A DNA stretch of 64,000 nucleotides from G963668605 sp963668605. GTDB taxonomy: Bacteria; Acidobacteriota; Terriglobia; Bryobacterales; Bryobacteraceae. This document shows positions 36,048 to 45,131 of this stretch, piece by piece. Numbering within the stretch: the first letter of the stretch is position 1; every line of letters begins with the position of its first letter. The notes beneath the pieces were generated by a model. The model was not told the DNA's origin. It worked only from the letters and a program-made list of their open reading frames with translations, and did no database searches. The position numbers and the translations under genes were made by a program. The stretch covers positions 5,766,001-5,830,000 of the forward strand of contig OY764903.1 of NCBI GenBank assembly GCA_963668605.1, given 5' to 3'.

Positions 36048-37235
36048 CTACCGTGTCTCCCGTTCCAGGATCTGCTTTGCGATCGTGAGCCGCTGCATAT
36101 TGCTGGTCCCCTCATAAATGCGGCCGATCTTCGCGTCGCGATACAGCTTTTCGACGGGGTAGTCACGCGTGAAGCCGACGCCGCCCAGCACTTCGACCGC
36201 CTTCGAGGCGGTTGTCTCCGCAATTTGGGACGAGAAGTATTTCGCCATAGCGGCTTCAGCCAAAAACGGCATTCCGGCGTCGCGCAGACGCGCGGCGTTG
36301 TAAACCAGCAGGCGAGCGGCTTCGATCTGTGTGGCCATCTCGGCGAGTTCGAATTGTACGCCCTGAAATTCGGCGATCGCCTTGCCGAACTGCTTGCGTT
36401 GCTTCGCATAAGCGACCGCATGGTGCAGCGCGCCCTGCGCCAGACCGGTCATCTGCGCGCCGATCGCGATGCGGCCCTCGTTGAGCGTTTCGATCGCAAT
36501 TTTGTAGCCCTTGCCCGCCTCGCCAATCACGTTTGCCTTTGGGACTGCACAGTTTTCGAGGATCAACTCGCACGTCGACGACGCGCGGATCCCGAGCTTG
36601 TCTTCTTTTCTGCCCACCTGCAATCCGCGGCATTCGCGTTCCACCGCGAAGCAAGTGATGCCCTTGTAACCCGCTTCGGGGTTCAGTGTCGCAAAGACGA
36701 GAAAGAGGCCCGCTTCCGCCGCGTTCGTGATCCACAACTTGCGGCCGTTCAGTAGATAATGATCGCCGGACTCGGTGGCGCGCGTTGCCAGTGCGAAAGC
36801 GTCCGAACCCGCTCCGGCTTCCGACAGCGCATACGCTCCCAAGCATTCGGTTGCCAATACCGGCAGGTAGCGCTGCTTCTGCCCGGCGTCGGCCCAGTGC
36901 AGGATCGCGTTGTTCACCAGCGTGTTCTGAACGTCAACGATCACGGCCGCGGATGGGTCGACCGCGGCGAGTTCCTCGATCGCCAGGATCGACTGAAAAA
37001 AGGTGCCGCTCTGCCCGCCATACTCTTCCGGGATCTCCAGCCCCATCAATCCAAATGCAAAAATGCTTTTCAGCAACTCCTTCCGGAAGCAGCCTGCTTC
37101 ATCCATCGCGCGCACATGCGGCCCAACTTGTTCGCGTGCGAACCGCCGCACCTCGGCCTGGAACAGCATTTCCTCGTCGCTGAGCCGAGTGAGCGGCCCC
37201 GCGGCGGCCTGCGTCTGTGATCGCATCGATGTCAT
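36048..37235 (-). CDS. Acyl-CoA dehydrogenase
   Basis: A 395-aa FAD enzyme of beta-oxidation or branched-chain acyl-CoA metabolism. It begins with the N-terminal helical region (EMLFQAEVRRFAREQVGPHVRAMD), then GLMGLEIPEEYGG, the middle beta-barrel (LSEAGAGSDAFALATRA) and the C-terminal helices with GVGFTRDYPVEKLYRDAKIGRIYEGTSN. The Glu in this last motif is the likely catalytic base of the short- and branched-chain type. Start 37235 (MTSMRSQ) gives the normal length; a longer ATG at 37295 adds an unlikely basic tail. It lies divergently from the LuxR-type regulator gene. Confidence 0.92.
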   Translation of the reverse strand: MTSMRSQTQAAAGPLTRLSDEEMLFQAEVRRFAREQVGPHVRAMDEAGCFRKELLKSIFAFGLMGLEIPEEYGGQSGTFFQSILAIEELAAVDPSAAVIVDVQNTLVNNAILHWADAGQKQRYLPVLATECLGAYALSEAGAGSDAFALATRATESGDHYLLNGRKLWITNAAEAGLFLVFATLNPEAGYKGITCFAVERECRGLQVGRKEDKLGIRASSTCELILENCAVPKANVIGEAGKGYKIAIETLNEGRIAIGAQMTGLAQGALHHAVAYAKQRKQFGKAIAEFQGVQFELAEMATQIEAARLLVYNAARLRDAGMPFLAEAAMAKYFSSQIAETTASKAVEVLGGVGFTRDYPVEKLYRDAKIGRIYEGTSNMQRLTIAKQILERETR

Positions 37236-37361
37236 TTGTGCCCCTCTGTACCAGGGAATCATGGCACCAATCGGAGGCCGAAGCAAACGTGCCATCCTTG
37301 TGTTTTTGCATACGCTCTACATTTCGGTTGCATATCTGCCGATGAAGGCGAGAAGGAACGG

Positions 37362-38030
37362 ATGAACACGTACAGCGTCTTTGTTTGTGAATCGCAACCG
37401 ATTGTCGTCGAAGGTCTGCGGCGAGTCCTCGATTCGTGCCCAGAGTTCACGTTGACCGGCGCGGTCAACTCCAGCGTGGAAGTGTTGGTGCAGGTCGGCG
37501 CTTTGCAGCCGGACATCGTGCTGTTCGATCAGTGCATCGGCCTGAAAACAGCCATGCAATTGATTGGTGAGATGCGTTTTCTCTCCCCGTTGAGCCGGGG
37601 CATTCTCTGGGCCAACGACCTCGGTGAAACGGAGAGCCTGCGGTGCTTACAGGCCGGTGCGCGCGGCATTGTCAAGAAGACGCAGCCGGTCAGCGCCCTG
37701 TTGGAATGCCTGCGCTCCGTTGCAGGTGGGAACCTGTGGCTGGAACACTCGATGGCACGATCCACGGCTGTTGTTCCGGGGCGCCGGATTACTCCCCGGT
37801 TCACGCCTCGGGAGCGGGAAATTGTGTATCACGTCTGCCAGGGGTTGAAGAACAAACAGATTGCTGAAGTGCTTGCCATCACACCCGGAACCGTGAAGGT
37901 GCATCTCATGCATATTTTTGAAAAGGCTGGGGTTAGAGACCGTTTCGATCTTGCGTTGCAAGGCCACAAGCTGCTTGGGTCAGTGCCAGGCGACGATGCA
38001 CTGGGCAGTGCCGCGGCTCCTCCCGCCTAG
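37362..38030 (+). CDS. LuxR/NarL-type response regulator
   Basis: A 222-aa two-domain regulator. The receiver domain (residues 3-118) has VFVCESQPIVVEGLRR, with the acidic pocket partly replaced by Glu/Ser, and a phospho-acceptor Asp in DIVLFDQ; Lys of GIVKKTQP is conserved. The C-terminal HTH (about 146-205: FTPREREIVYHVCQG, NKQIAEVLAI, TPGTVKVHLMHIFEKAGV) is typical of NarL/LuxR. An AAGGA site precedes the ATG. It is the first gene of the block leading to the Tad locus, the next gene starting 12 bases later, so it may control it. No cognate sensor kinase is adjacent. Confidence 0.85.
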   Translation: MNTYSVFVCESQPIVVEGLRRVLDSCPEFTLTGAVNSSVEVLVQVGALQPDIVLFDQCIGLKTAMQLIGEMRFLSPLSRGILWANDLGETESLRCLQAGARGIVKKTQPVSALLECLRSVAGGNLWLEHSMARSTAVVPGRRITPRFTPREREIVYHVCQGLKNKQIAEVLAITPGTVKVHLMHIFEKAGVRDRFDLALQGHKLLGSVPGDDALGSAAAPPA

Positions 38031-38042
38031 CCGCTCAATCAA

Positions 38043-39668
38043 GTGTCGACCATGGCATGCCAGGCAAAAACACTTTCCTCGAATGAGCCTCAGGCAACAG
38101 CGGCGGCGAACCGTCCGTGGGCAAAATGGCTGCTTCCGTCGTTTCCGGACCTGATGTTCGTCTCCCTGATTTGGTGGCTCTTTGCGGGGGGGCCGTTCGG
38201 ATGGGTAGGCTTGCTCTCGGACGGCGACACAGGTTGGCACATACGGACCGGCGAGTACATTCTAGACGTCGGCCGCGTGCCGTATGTGGATCTCTTTTCT
38301 TTCTCGAAGCCGGGCGCACCCTGGTTCGCTTGGGAGTGGCTGTCGGATGTGGTTTTTGCCGGACTTTATCGCTCTGGGGGCCTGAAGGCTCTCGTCCTGT
38401 TCTGCGGCGCCTTGATCTGTCTCGCCATTACATTGATTTTCCTTCGAATGCTTTCCCGCGGCGTCAATCTCATGGTGGCGCTCGTGCTCGGCGGACTTAC
38501 GGCCGGCGCCGCGTCGCTGCACTACCTGGCCCGCCCACACGTGTTTACGCTGGTGTTTCTAGGCGCTAGTCTCTGGCTTTTGGAACTGGATCGCCGCAAG
38601 GAGAGCCGTTGGGTCTGGCTGCTGATTCCCATCACAGCCGTTTGGACGAATCTGCATGGCGGCTTTCTGTCTCTGATCGCCTGCCTCGGGTTGCAGGTCC
38701 TCGGCACGGCGCTCGAAACCCGGCTCGCCGGCTCCCGGAATTGGGGTAGGCTGCGACGCCATATCCTGCTGGCAGTGGGTTGCTCTGCCGCGACACTGCT
38801 CAATCCCTATGGCTACCAGTTGCACATCCACGTGTCGAAGTACTTGAGCTCGGACTGGATCCGCAAGACGATCGGAGAATTCCAGTCGCCTTCGTTTCGC
38901 TCCGAAAGCATGATCCAGTTTGAGATTCTGCTGCTTGCCGGTCTCGTCGTGTGCGGCTATCTGTTGAGGCGCAGACAGATCGTTGAATCGCTGTGGATCC
39001 TGTTTTGGGCGCACATGTCACTTTCTTCCGCGCGGCATATTCCCATTTTTATCGTTGTCGCCACTCCACTGATCGCCGTGGAACTAAATTCTTTGTGGGA
39101 GCGCTGGACCGAACGCGCGGAACGCAAGTCCGTGCTTGGAATTCTGCGCCAGGTGGCCTCGGATCTCACTGCGGGACAGTGCCGCTTCACGCTCTTACCG
39201 GTGATCGTGCTGATTCTGATCGCGCTGTTTAGCCCAGCCGGAAGGTTCCCAACCGACTTCCCGGCCATCAAGTTCCCAGTCGCTATGGTGGACCGCTACC
39301 AGGAGCAGCTCAGGAATTCACGAGTTCTCACCGTGGATCAATGGGCCGACTACTTGATCTATCGCTCCTACCCCAACCAAAAAGTCTACGTCGATGGACG
39401 CAGTGACTTTTACGGGCCGGAGGTTGGCAACGAATACCTGGCCCTCATGAGCGCCCGCTTCGATTGGGAACAAATTATTGAAAAAAGGCAGTTTAGTTCC
39501 GTTTTGATTCCGCCGGAGTGGCCGCTTTCGGCGTTGTTGAAGATCAGCCCGAGATGGGAAACGGTTCGCGACGATGGCACTTCGATTCTGTTTTTGAGAC
39601 GGCAGCCGGCTGCGATGGAAGTGCCAGGGCGCCCAAACTACGGTCGTAATAATTTTGGGACGGACTAA
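38043..39668 (+). CDS. Polytopic membrane protein of unknown function
   Basis: A 541-aa protein with about 8-10 hydrophobic segments. Near residues 58-75 it has LSDGDTGWHIRTGEYI, with an acidic loop after the first segment that resembles GT-C-type proteins (DGDTGWH), and WFAWEWLSDVVF follows. The C-terminal soluble part has VDQWADYLIYRSY and VDGRSDFYG. I do not recognise a named family; similar proteins occur in Acidobacteriota. It sits between the LuxR-type regulator (12 bases) and the Tad genes, with the prepilin peptidase starting 45 bases after its stop. A role in glycosylating surface components is possible but unsupported. Confidence 0.6.
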   Translation: MSTMACQAKTLSSNEPQATAAANRPWAKWLLPSFPDLMFVSLIWWLFAGGPFGWVGLLSDGDTGWHIRTGEYILDVGRVPYVDLFSFSKPGAPWFAWEWLSDVVFAGLYRSGGLKALVLFCGALICLAITLIFLRMLSRGVNLMVALVLGGLTAGAASLHYLARPHVFTLVFLGASLWLLELDRRKESRWVWLLIPITAVWTNLHGGFLSLIACLGLQVLGTALETRLAGSRNWGRLRRHILLAVGCSAATLLNPYGYQLHIHVSKYLSSDWIRKTIGEFQSPSFRSESMIQFEILLLAGLVVCGYLLRRRQIVESLWILFWAHMSLSSARHIPIFIVVATPLIAVELNSLWERWTERAERKSVLGILRQVASDLTAGQCRFTLLPVIVLILIALFSPAGRFPTDFPAIKFPVAMVDRYQEQLRNSRVLTVDQWADYLIYRSYPNQKVYVDGRSDFYGPEVGNEYLALMSARFDWEQIIEKRQFSSVLIPPEWPLSALLKISPRWETVRDDGTSILFLRRQPAAMEVPGRPNYGRNNFGTD

Positions 39669-39713
39669 TGAAAAGTACTGCCGGTGCCGAAGTTTTAATT
39701 GGACACGTAGAGG

Positions 39714-40178
39714 ATGACCCCAGCTTTGTGGATGGCGGCGATCATCGGATTGGCGGCGACGGCGGAAGATCTGGCCCGGCGCAGGATTTCCAATTGGATA
39801 CCGGTCAGTGCTCTTTTGTGTGGCGTCGTTTACGGGGCATTCACGTCGGGTTGGCGCGGTGCGGGAATGGCTGTGCTGGGCGCAGTTTGCGGGTTTGCCG
39901 TGTTCCTGGTGCTGTATCTGCTCGGCGGGATGGGCGGGGGCGACGTGAAGCTGATGTCTGGCTTTGGAGCGATTCTCGGTCCTGGACAACTTCTGGAAGC
40001 GGCGTTGTGGACGGCGGCTTGTGGTGGTTTGCTCGCCCTTCTTGTGTTGGGGTGCCGGCGGCTGCGTGGTTTGTGGGGTGCGGGCCGGTTGGAGCACGAT
40101 AGCGCGGACAAAGAGTTTATCCCGTACGCGCCGGCAATCAGCTTGGGAGTGATTCTGGCTCTGTTGCCGAAATCGTAG
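39714..40178 (+). CDS. cpaA: Prepilin peptidase (A24), TadV/CpaA type
   Basis: A 154-aa inner-membrane aspartic peptidase. The two catalytic Asp lie in AEDLARRRISNWI (about residue 19) and GGGDVKLMSG (about 77), the latter being the standard GxGD motif. Five or six hydrophobic segments are seen, and the short length matches the TadV/CpaA class without an N-methylation domain. It would process Flp-type prepilins. Genes cpaB, cpaC, tadZ, cpaF, tadB and tadC follow in order. Confidence 0.85.
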   Translation: MTPALWMAAIIGLAATAEDLARRRISNWIPVSALLCGVVYGAFTSGWRGAGMAVLGAVCGFAVFLVLYLLGGMGGGDVKLMSGFGAILGPGQLLEAALWTAACGGLLALLVLGCRRLRGLWGAGRLEHDSADKEFIPYAPAISLGVILALLPKS

Positions 40179-40234
40179 GATTTCGGCCGGCAGGGAGTGG
40201 TCGCGAGGCGGAAAGATTAGCAGGAGAAATTGTA

Positions 40235-41146
40235 ATGGACCGCAGATTTCTAACCGTGTTGGGGGTCAGTCTCATCTTCGCGCTGGTGGTCTCCAGCATT
40301 TTCTATCAGATGACCGTCCGCGCCGGGTCCTCCAGGGCACAACCGGAGAACACCGCGACAAAAGATGTGGTCGTGGCGACCCGGGCGCTTGCCGTGGGCG
40401 TCACCGTGAAGACTGGCGATGTGAAGGTCAACAAGGTACCTCCCGAGCAATTTCCGAAGGGCGCATTCGTGAAGGTGGAAGAGGTTATCGACCGGCCTGT
40501 GGTCAGCAATATCCTTGCTGAGGAGCCTATCCTGGACGGGCGCTTGGCGGCGCGCGGCAGCGGAATGGGTCTCTCACCGATGATACCGCTGGGAATGCGC
40601 GCCGTTGCCGTCCGTGTGAACGACGTGGCGGGCGTGTCCGGCTTCGTGCTTCCTGGCATGCGTGTCGATGTGCTTGTTACTGGGAGGCCCAGTGCGGGCA
40701 ACCAGGACACGGTGACTACAACGGTTCTGCAAAACATACTCGTGCTCTCCGCTGGGCAAACTATTCAACCCGACGCGCGCGGGCAAGCCATCAATGCGCC
40801 AACAGTGACATTGCTGGTTTCGCCCGATCAGGCTGAGACGCTGACGCTCTCGACGAGCGAGGGCCGCATCCAGCTTGTGTTGCGCAACGGCTCGGACCAG
40901 GTGATTGAAAAGACCACGGGGCGCAGAGTGGCGGAACTCTATTCCGGCAAATCCGGCAGCAAGCCCGGCAGGGATGGCGACGAACCGGTCCGGACGAGGA
41001 CGAGGGTGGCCGCTCCTTCGCCGCCGCCGCCTCCGCCTGTCGTAGCGCCGAAACCGGCTCTGCCTCCTCCTCCCGACGAAGTGATCGTGATCCGGGGTAC
41101 GCAGAAGTCGGTGGAAGTGGTTAGCAACAAGGGGAACAACCAATGA
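40235..41146 (+). CDS. cpaB: Flp pilus assembly protein CpaB (RcpC)
   Basis: A 303-aa protein with one N-terminal membrane segment (LTVLGVSLIFALVVSSIFY) followed by a SAF domain (about residues 45-110: DVVVATRALAVGVTVKTGDVKV) and the CpaB-specific region with MRAVAVRVNDVAGVSGFVLPG. The tail (about 245-303) is rich in proline (SPPPPPPVVAPKP), perhaps binding peptidoglycan or a partner. It acts in the periplasm with the secretin. An AGGAG site precedes the ATG, and the end overlaps the next ATG by 4 bases (ATGA). Confidence 0.9.
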   Translation: MDRRFLTVLGVSLIFALVVSSIFYQMTVRAGSSRAQPENTATKDVVVATRALAVGVTVKTGDVKVNKVPPEQFPKGAFVKVEEVIDRPVVSNILAEEPILDGRLAARGSGMGLSPMIPLGMRAVAVRVNDVAGVSGFVLPGMRVDVLVTGRPSAGNQDTVTTTVLQNILVLSAGQTIQPDARGQAINAPTVTLLVSPDQAETLTLSTSEGRIQLVLRNGSDQVIEKTTGRRVAELYSGKSGSKPGRDGDEPVRTRTRVAAPSPPPPPPVVAPKPALPPPPDEVIVIRGTQKSVEVVSNKGNNQ

Positions 41147-42513
41147 AATCGATCCATCGAGTCGGGCTGGCGCTCGGGCTTCTGGCGGCTTTCATCTCCG
41201 GGTGGCCGGCGTCCGCGGAAACAACTTCTGAAGAACTGAAGATGACGATTGGGAAGAGCGTCGTGGTCGACTACCCGAGCGACATCCGGCAGATCTCGAC
41301 CAGCGATCCAGCAATCGTTGATGCGGTGGCCGTGACCACGCGCGAGGTCCTGTTGCATGGCAAGGCAAATGGCTCCGCCACGATCATTGTGTGGGCCAAG
41401 AGCGGGCAGCGCACGTTCTATAACGTCACCGTGGAGCACAACCTGGAGCCAATTAAGCGGCTGCTCAGCGAGACGTTTCCGGGGGAAGACATCCACGTGC
41501 AGTCGGCGCGGGAATCGGTCTCGCTGATCGGACACGTAAGTTCCAAGGAAGTTTCGGACCGTGCCGCGGCTGTCTGTGCGCCGATGGCCAAGAGCGTCGT
41601 GAATAACCTTCAAATCGCCGTCGCTCCAGTCGATAAGCAGATCATACTGCGCGTCAAGTTTGCGGAGTTGAACCGCGCTGCCGGTCAATCCCTTGGTGTG
41701 AACCTCATCTCGACCGGGGCTGGCAACACTTTTGGACGGACGACAACCGGGCAGTTCTCTGCACCGCTTCCCGGCGGGGAGGTTGGGGGCAGTCAGAAGC
41801 CGACCTTCTCCTTGAGCGACGCGTTGAACATCTTCGCGTTCCGCCCGGATCTCAACATCGGCGCCTACATCAAGGCGTTGCAGAACCAGGATATTCTCCA
41901 GATTCTGGCTGAGCCGAACCTGGTAACCACGAACGGCAAGGAAGCAAGCTTTCTCGTCGGCGGTGAGTTCCCTGTGCCGGTTCTGCAAGGCGGCGGAAAT
42001 TCCGGAGCAGTTACGATTCAGTTCCGTGAATTTGGAATCCGTCTGACCTTTCTGCCCACGGTTACGGCGAACAACACCATCAAGATGTATGTGAAGCCCG
42101 AGGTCTCGACGATCGACATCGCAAACTCGGTCAGCGTGTCCGGCTTTACGATCCCGGCGCTGGCGACCCGGCGCATGGAGACGAATATCGAGTTGGGACC
42201 TGGACAGAGTTTCGTGATCGCCGGCCTTATCGACGACCGCGTGGCCGAGAGTATTCAAAAGATCCCGGGTCTCGCAAGCATTCCCGTGCTGGGAGTGCTC
42301 TTCAAGACACGCTCAGAAAAGAAATCGAAATCCGAACTTGTCGTACTCGTAACACCAGAGATCGTCCAGCCGTTGGATGGGAGGGACCCGAAGCAAACTC
42401 CGGAAATGCCCAGGGAGTTTATGAATCCGTCGAAGTTTGACCAACGCCTGAAAGGGGAGAACGGTAAGGCTTCGGACGTGGCGGCGGCGATGGCTCAACA
42501 AGCGGCGAAATAG
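41143..42513 (+). CDS. cpaC: Secretin CpaC (RcpA) of the Tad system
   Basis: A 456-aa outer-membrane channel subunit. A signal peptide (LALGLLAAFISGWPASA) precedes an N-terminal domain (KSVVVDYPSDIRQISTSDP, about residues 37-55) and a BON-like segment. The secretin core with KALQNQDILQILAEPNLVTTNGKEASF (about 245-270) leads to the conserved C-terminal block (ATRRMETNIELGPGQSFVIAGL and LVVLVTPEIVQPL). It starts by overlap with cpaB. The secretin would open the outer membrane for pili or for a secreted substrate. Confidence 0.92.
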   Translation: MKSIHRVGLALGLLAAFISGWPASAETTSEELKMTIGKSVVVDYPSDIRQISTSDPAIVDAVAVTTREVLLHGKANGSATIIVWAKSGQRTFYNVTVEHNLEPIKRLLSETFPGEDIHVQSARESVSLIGHVSSKEVSDRAAAVCAPMAKSVVNNLQIAVAPVDKQIILRVKFAELNRAAGQSLGVNLISTGAGNTFGRTTTGQFSAPLPGGEVGGSQKPTFSLSDALNIFAFRPDLNIGAYIKALQNQDILQILAEPNLVTTNGKEASFLVGGEFPVPVLQGGGNSGAVTIQFREFGIRLTFLPTVTANNTIKMYVKPEVSTIDIANSVSVSGFTIPALATRRMETNIELGPGQSFVIAGLIDDRVAESIQKIPGLASIPVLGVLFKTRSEKKSKSELVVLVTPEIVQPLDGRDPKQTPEMPREFMNPSKFDQRLKGENGKASDVAAAMAQQAAK

Positions 42514-42556
42514 GTGTAAGCGACACAAAGACGCCCGCGGAAATGCGGCTAGACAG

Positions 42557-43753
42557 ATGGAACTGCGCAATACAGGTAACCAGACACCACTGACGGCATT
42601 GCTGATCTCGCCGAACGTCGAGATTGCCCAGCCGTTCCAGAGTGTCTGTGCCCAGACCAAGGCGTTTCAAATCCTCGCGGAAATGAAGTCCTATCCGCCG
42701 CGTCAGACCCTCGATATTCGCCTGCGCCAACTCAAGCCGGACGTTCTTGTAGTGGATGTGGCGACGGACTTTGAGGCCGCAGCGGAGATCATTCGAACCG
42801 CGGTAACGTATGAGCCTTCGATCCATGTGATTGGGGTGCATACGCACAACGATTCACAATCGATTCTTGCTGTGCTGCGGTTGGGTGCGACCGAGTATCT
42901 TTACGCCCCTTTCGAATCCTCGACGTTCTTCGAGGCGGTCAACCGAATTCGCAGGCTCAAGGTGCCGGACGCGCCAACGCAGACGGAGCTGGGTAAAGTT
43001 GTCGTTTTCGCGAGCGCGAAGCCGGGTTCTGGCGCTTCGACTCTGGCGATGCAGACGGCATTTTTTCTGAGGAAGCGGACCGGCAGTCGTGTCCTGCTGG
43101 TGGACTGTGACTTGATGGGGGGAACGATCGGGTTCTGCCTCAAATTGAACCACTCGCAATCGCTAATCGAAATTCTGGAGCGTACGGACCGCATGGATGC
43201 GGCCTTCTGGTCCGAGATGACGATGAGCCATGGCGGTGTCGATATTGTTCCCGCTCCCGAGGTTCCCCGGTTGCAGCCGGTCGACCTGTCACGGTTGCAT
43301 GAAGTGCTCGAGTACGCGCGCTCCTTCTATGACTGGGTGATTCTCGATCTGCCGACCGTGTTCCAGCGCGTTAGCCTGTTGGCGCTCACGGAATCGGACC
43401 AGGCTTTTATGGTTTCGACCACGGAACTCCCCAGCCTGCACCTGACACGCCGGGCCGTAAACCTGCTCTCGCATCTCGGCATCGGGAAAGAGCGATTCCG
43501 GATCTTGTTGAATCGCACGAGCAAGCGGGATGGCATCGGCGGCGGCGACATCGAAAAGATTTTCAACTGTCCGGTACATGCACGCTTTCCCAACGATTAT
43601 TTCTCGCTGCACCGCGTGGTGACGCTCGGCCAGCCGCTCGGCGGCGATTGCGAGTTGGGAAAGTCGATCGAGGCGTTGGCAGCAAAGCTTTCCAATAGCA
43701 TTCTTACGGAGAAGAGAGGCCGGACGGCACTGGTGCCGGCACTGTCTCAATAA
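42557..43753 (+). CDS. cpaE: TadZ/CpaE-like ATPase-fold localisation protein
   Basis: A 398-aa protein with a receiver-like N-terminal domain (about residues 1-125, LLISPNVEIAQPFQSVC and LKPDVLVVDVAT) and a C-terminal MinD/ParA-type domain. The deviant Walker A (FASAKPGSGASTLAMQ) lacks the normal second Lys; such degeneration is common in TadZ and implies a positioning rather than an energy role. LLVDCDLMGG is the switch region. It would set the site of the pilus machine in the cell. It lies between the secretin and ATPase genes. Confidence 0.88.
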   Translation: MELRNTGNQTPLTALLISPNVEIAQPFQSVCAQTKAFQILAEMKSYPPRQTLDIRLRQLKPDVLVVDVATDFEAAAEIIRTAVTYEPSIHVIGVHTHNDSQSILAVLRLGATEYLYAPFESSTFFEAVNRIRRLKVPDAPTQTELGKVVVFASAKPGSGASTLAMQTAFFLRKRTGSRVLLVDCDLMGGTIGFCLKLNHSQSLIEILERTDRMDAAFWSEMTMSHGGVDIVPAPEVPRLQPVDLSRLHEVLEYARSFYDWVILDLPTVFQRVSLLALTESDQAFMVSTTELPSLHLTRRAVNLLSHLGIGKERFRILLNRTSKRDGIGGGDIEKIFNCPVHARFPNDYFSLHRVVTLGQPLGGDCELGKSIEALAAKLSNSILTEKRGRTALVPALSQ

Positions 43754-43768
43754 CGGTCGCAAACAAAG

Positions 43769-45130
43769 ATGATCTTACCTGTCGAACAGAAAACGCAGCA
43801 GCAGATGAGTTGGGAGCAGAGACTCCTGAAGAACTCCGGTAAGCCGAAGACCGCGTTGCGGCCGGAGTATCAGGAGTTCAAGTTCACTCTCCACAGGAAG
43901 CTGCTGGACAAGATTAACCTCGAAGCGCTGGCGTCGATCGACAATCAGCGCGTACGGGGCGAAGTCCGGCAGGCCCTGATCTCATTGATCGACAACGAGC
44001 CGACGCTGCTCAGTTCCCTCGAAAAACAGCAGATCTGCGACGAAGTTCTCGATGAAGTCTTCGGCCTCGGTCCGCTCGAACCGTTGCTCCAGGATCCGAC
44101 GATCTCCGATATTCTCGTCAACGGCCACAAGCAAGTCTATGTCGAGCGCAAGGGCTTGCTGGAACTGACGTCAGTCACATTTCGTGACGATGCCCATCTC
44201 TTGCGGATTATCGACAAGATCGTTTCTCAGGTTGGGCGCCGCGTGGATGAGTCCACGCCCATGGTGGATGCGCGTCTGATGGATGGTTCGCGCGTCAACG
44301 CCATCATTCCTCCGCTTGCACTCGATGGCCCGCTTCTGTCCATTCGCCGTTTTAGTCAGGACAAACTCATGCCGCCGGATCTGGTCGAGCGCAAGGCCAT
44401 GACGGCAGGAATGATGGAACTCCTCGAGGCCGCCGTGAAGGCGAAGATGAACATCATCATCGCGGGCGGTACCGGCGCGGGAAAAACGACGCTGCTGAAT
44501 GCCATGTCGTACTTCATCAACCCGAAGGAACGCATTGTCACCATCGAAGACGCCGCCGAACTCCAGTTGAAACAGCCGCACGTGGCGCGGCTGGAAACTC
44601 GTCCGCCGAACCTGGAAGGTACAGGGGCGATCCGGCAGCGGGAACTACTGGTGAACTGCTTGCGTATGCGTCCCGACCGTATCATCGTCGGTGAGGTCCG
44701 CGGAGCTGAAGCGCTTGACATGTTGCAGGCCATGAACACGGGCCACGATGGTTCGTTGACAACGGTTCACGCCAACACGCCTCGCGATGCGGTCTCGCGC
44801 CTTGAAGTAATGGTTTCGCTCGCGAACTCCAGCATGCAATTGATTTCCATCCGCCAGCAGATCTCCAGTGCCGTCAACCTGCTGGTGCAAGCCGCCCGTC
44901 TCAGCGACGGTTCGCGCCGTGTCACGAGCATTACGGAAGTGACCGGAATGGAAGGCGAAATCGTCACGCTGCAAGACATCTTTGTGTTCGAGAAGCGCGG
45001 ATTATCGCCGGAAGGAAAAGTGATCGGCCGCTTCGCGGCAACCGGCATTCGGCCGAAATTCTGGGAGAAGCTGCTGGCGGCGGGTATTCGGCTGCGTCCG
45101 GATCTGTTCGATGAAGTGGTGGAGGTGTAA
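43769..45130 (+). CDS. cpaF: Secretion ATPase CpaF (TadA)
   Basis: A 453-aa hexameric GspE/VirB11-type ATPase. A helical N-terminus (about 1-95) is followed by the ATPase domain with Walker A AGGTGAGKTTLL (about residue 233), IEDAAEL (Asp box), the Walker B-type RPDRIIVGEVRGAEALDMLQ and GHDGSLTTVHAN (His box). These motifs are complete, so it should power assembly or secretion. It is 15 bases after tadZ, and the tadB start lies just after its stop. Confidence 0.93.
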   Translation: MILPVEQKTQQQMSWEQRLLKNSGKPKTALRPEYQEFKFTLHRKLLDKINLEALASIDNQRVRGEVRQALISLIDNEPTLLSSLEKQQICDEVLDEVFGLGPLEPLLQDPTISDILVNGHKQVYVERKGLLELTSVTFRDDAHLLRIIDKIVSQVGRRVDESTPMVDARLMDGSRVNAIIPPLALDGPLLSIRRFSQDKLMPPDLVERKAMTAGMMELLEAAVKAKMNIIIAGGTGAGKTTLLNAMSYFINPKERIVTIEDAAELQLKQPHVARLETRPPNLEGTGAIRQRELLVNCLRMRPDRIIVGEVRGAEALDMLQAMNTGHDGSLTTVHANTPRDAVSRLEVMVSLANSSMQLISIRQQISSAVNLLVQAARLSDGSRRVTSITEVTGMEGEIVTLQDIFVFEKRGLSPEGKVIGRFAATGIRPKFWEKLLAAGIRLRPDLFDEVVEV

Positions 45131-45131
45131 G

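Noticed and set aside
39668..40102. TAATG-coupled frame after the polytopic protein gene
   Set aside because: It lies in another frame than the prepilin peptidase and has no domain. The A24 peptidase in the 39714 frame is convincing.
40939..42258. Minus-strand frame (439 codons) opposite cpaC
   Set aside because: Antisense shadow of a secretin gene with all conserved blocks.
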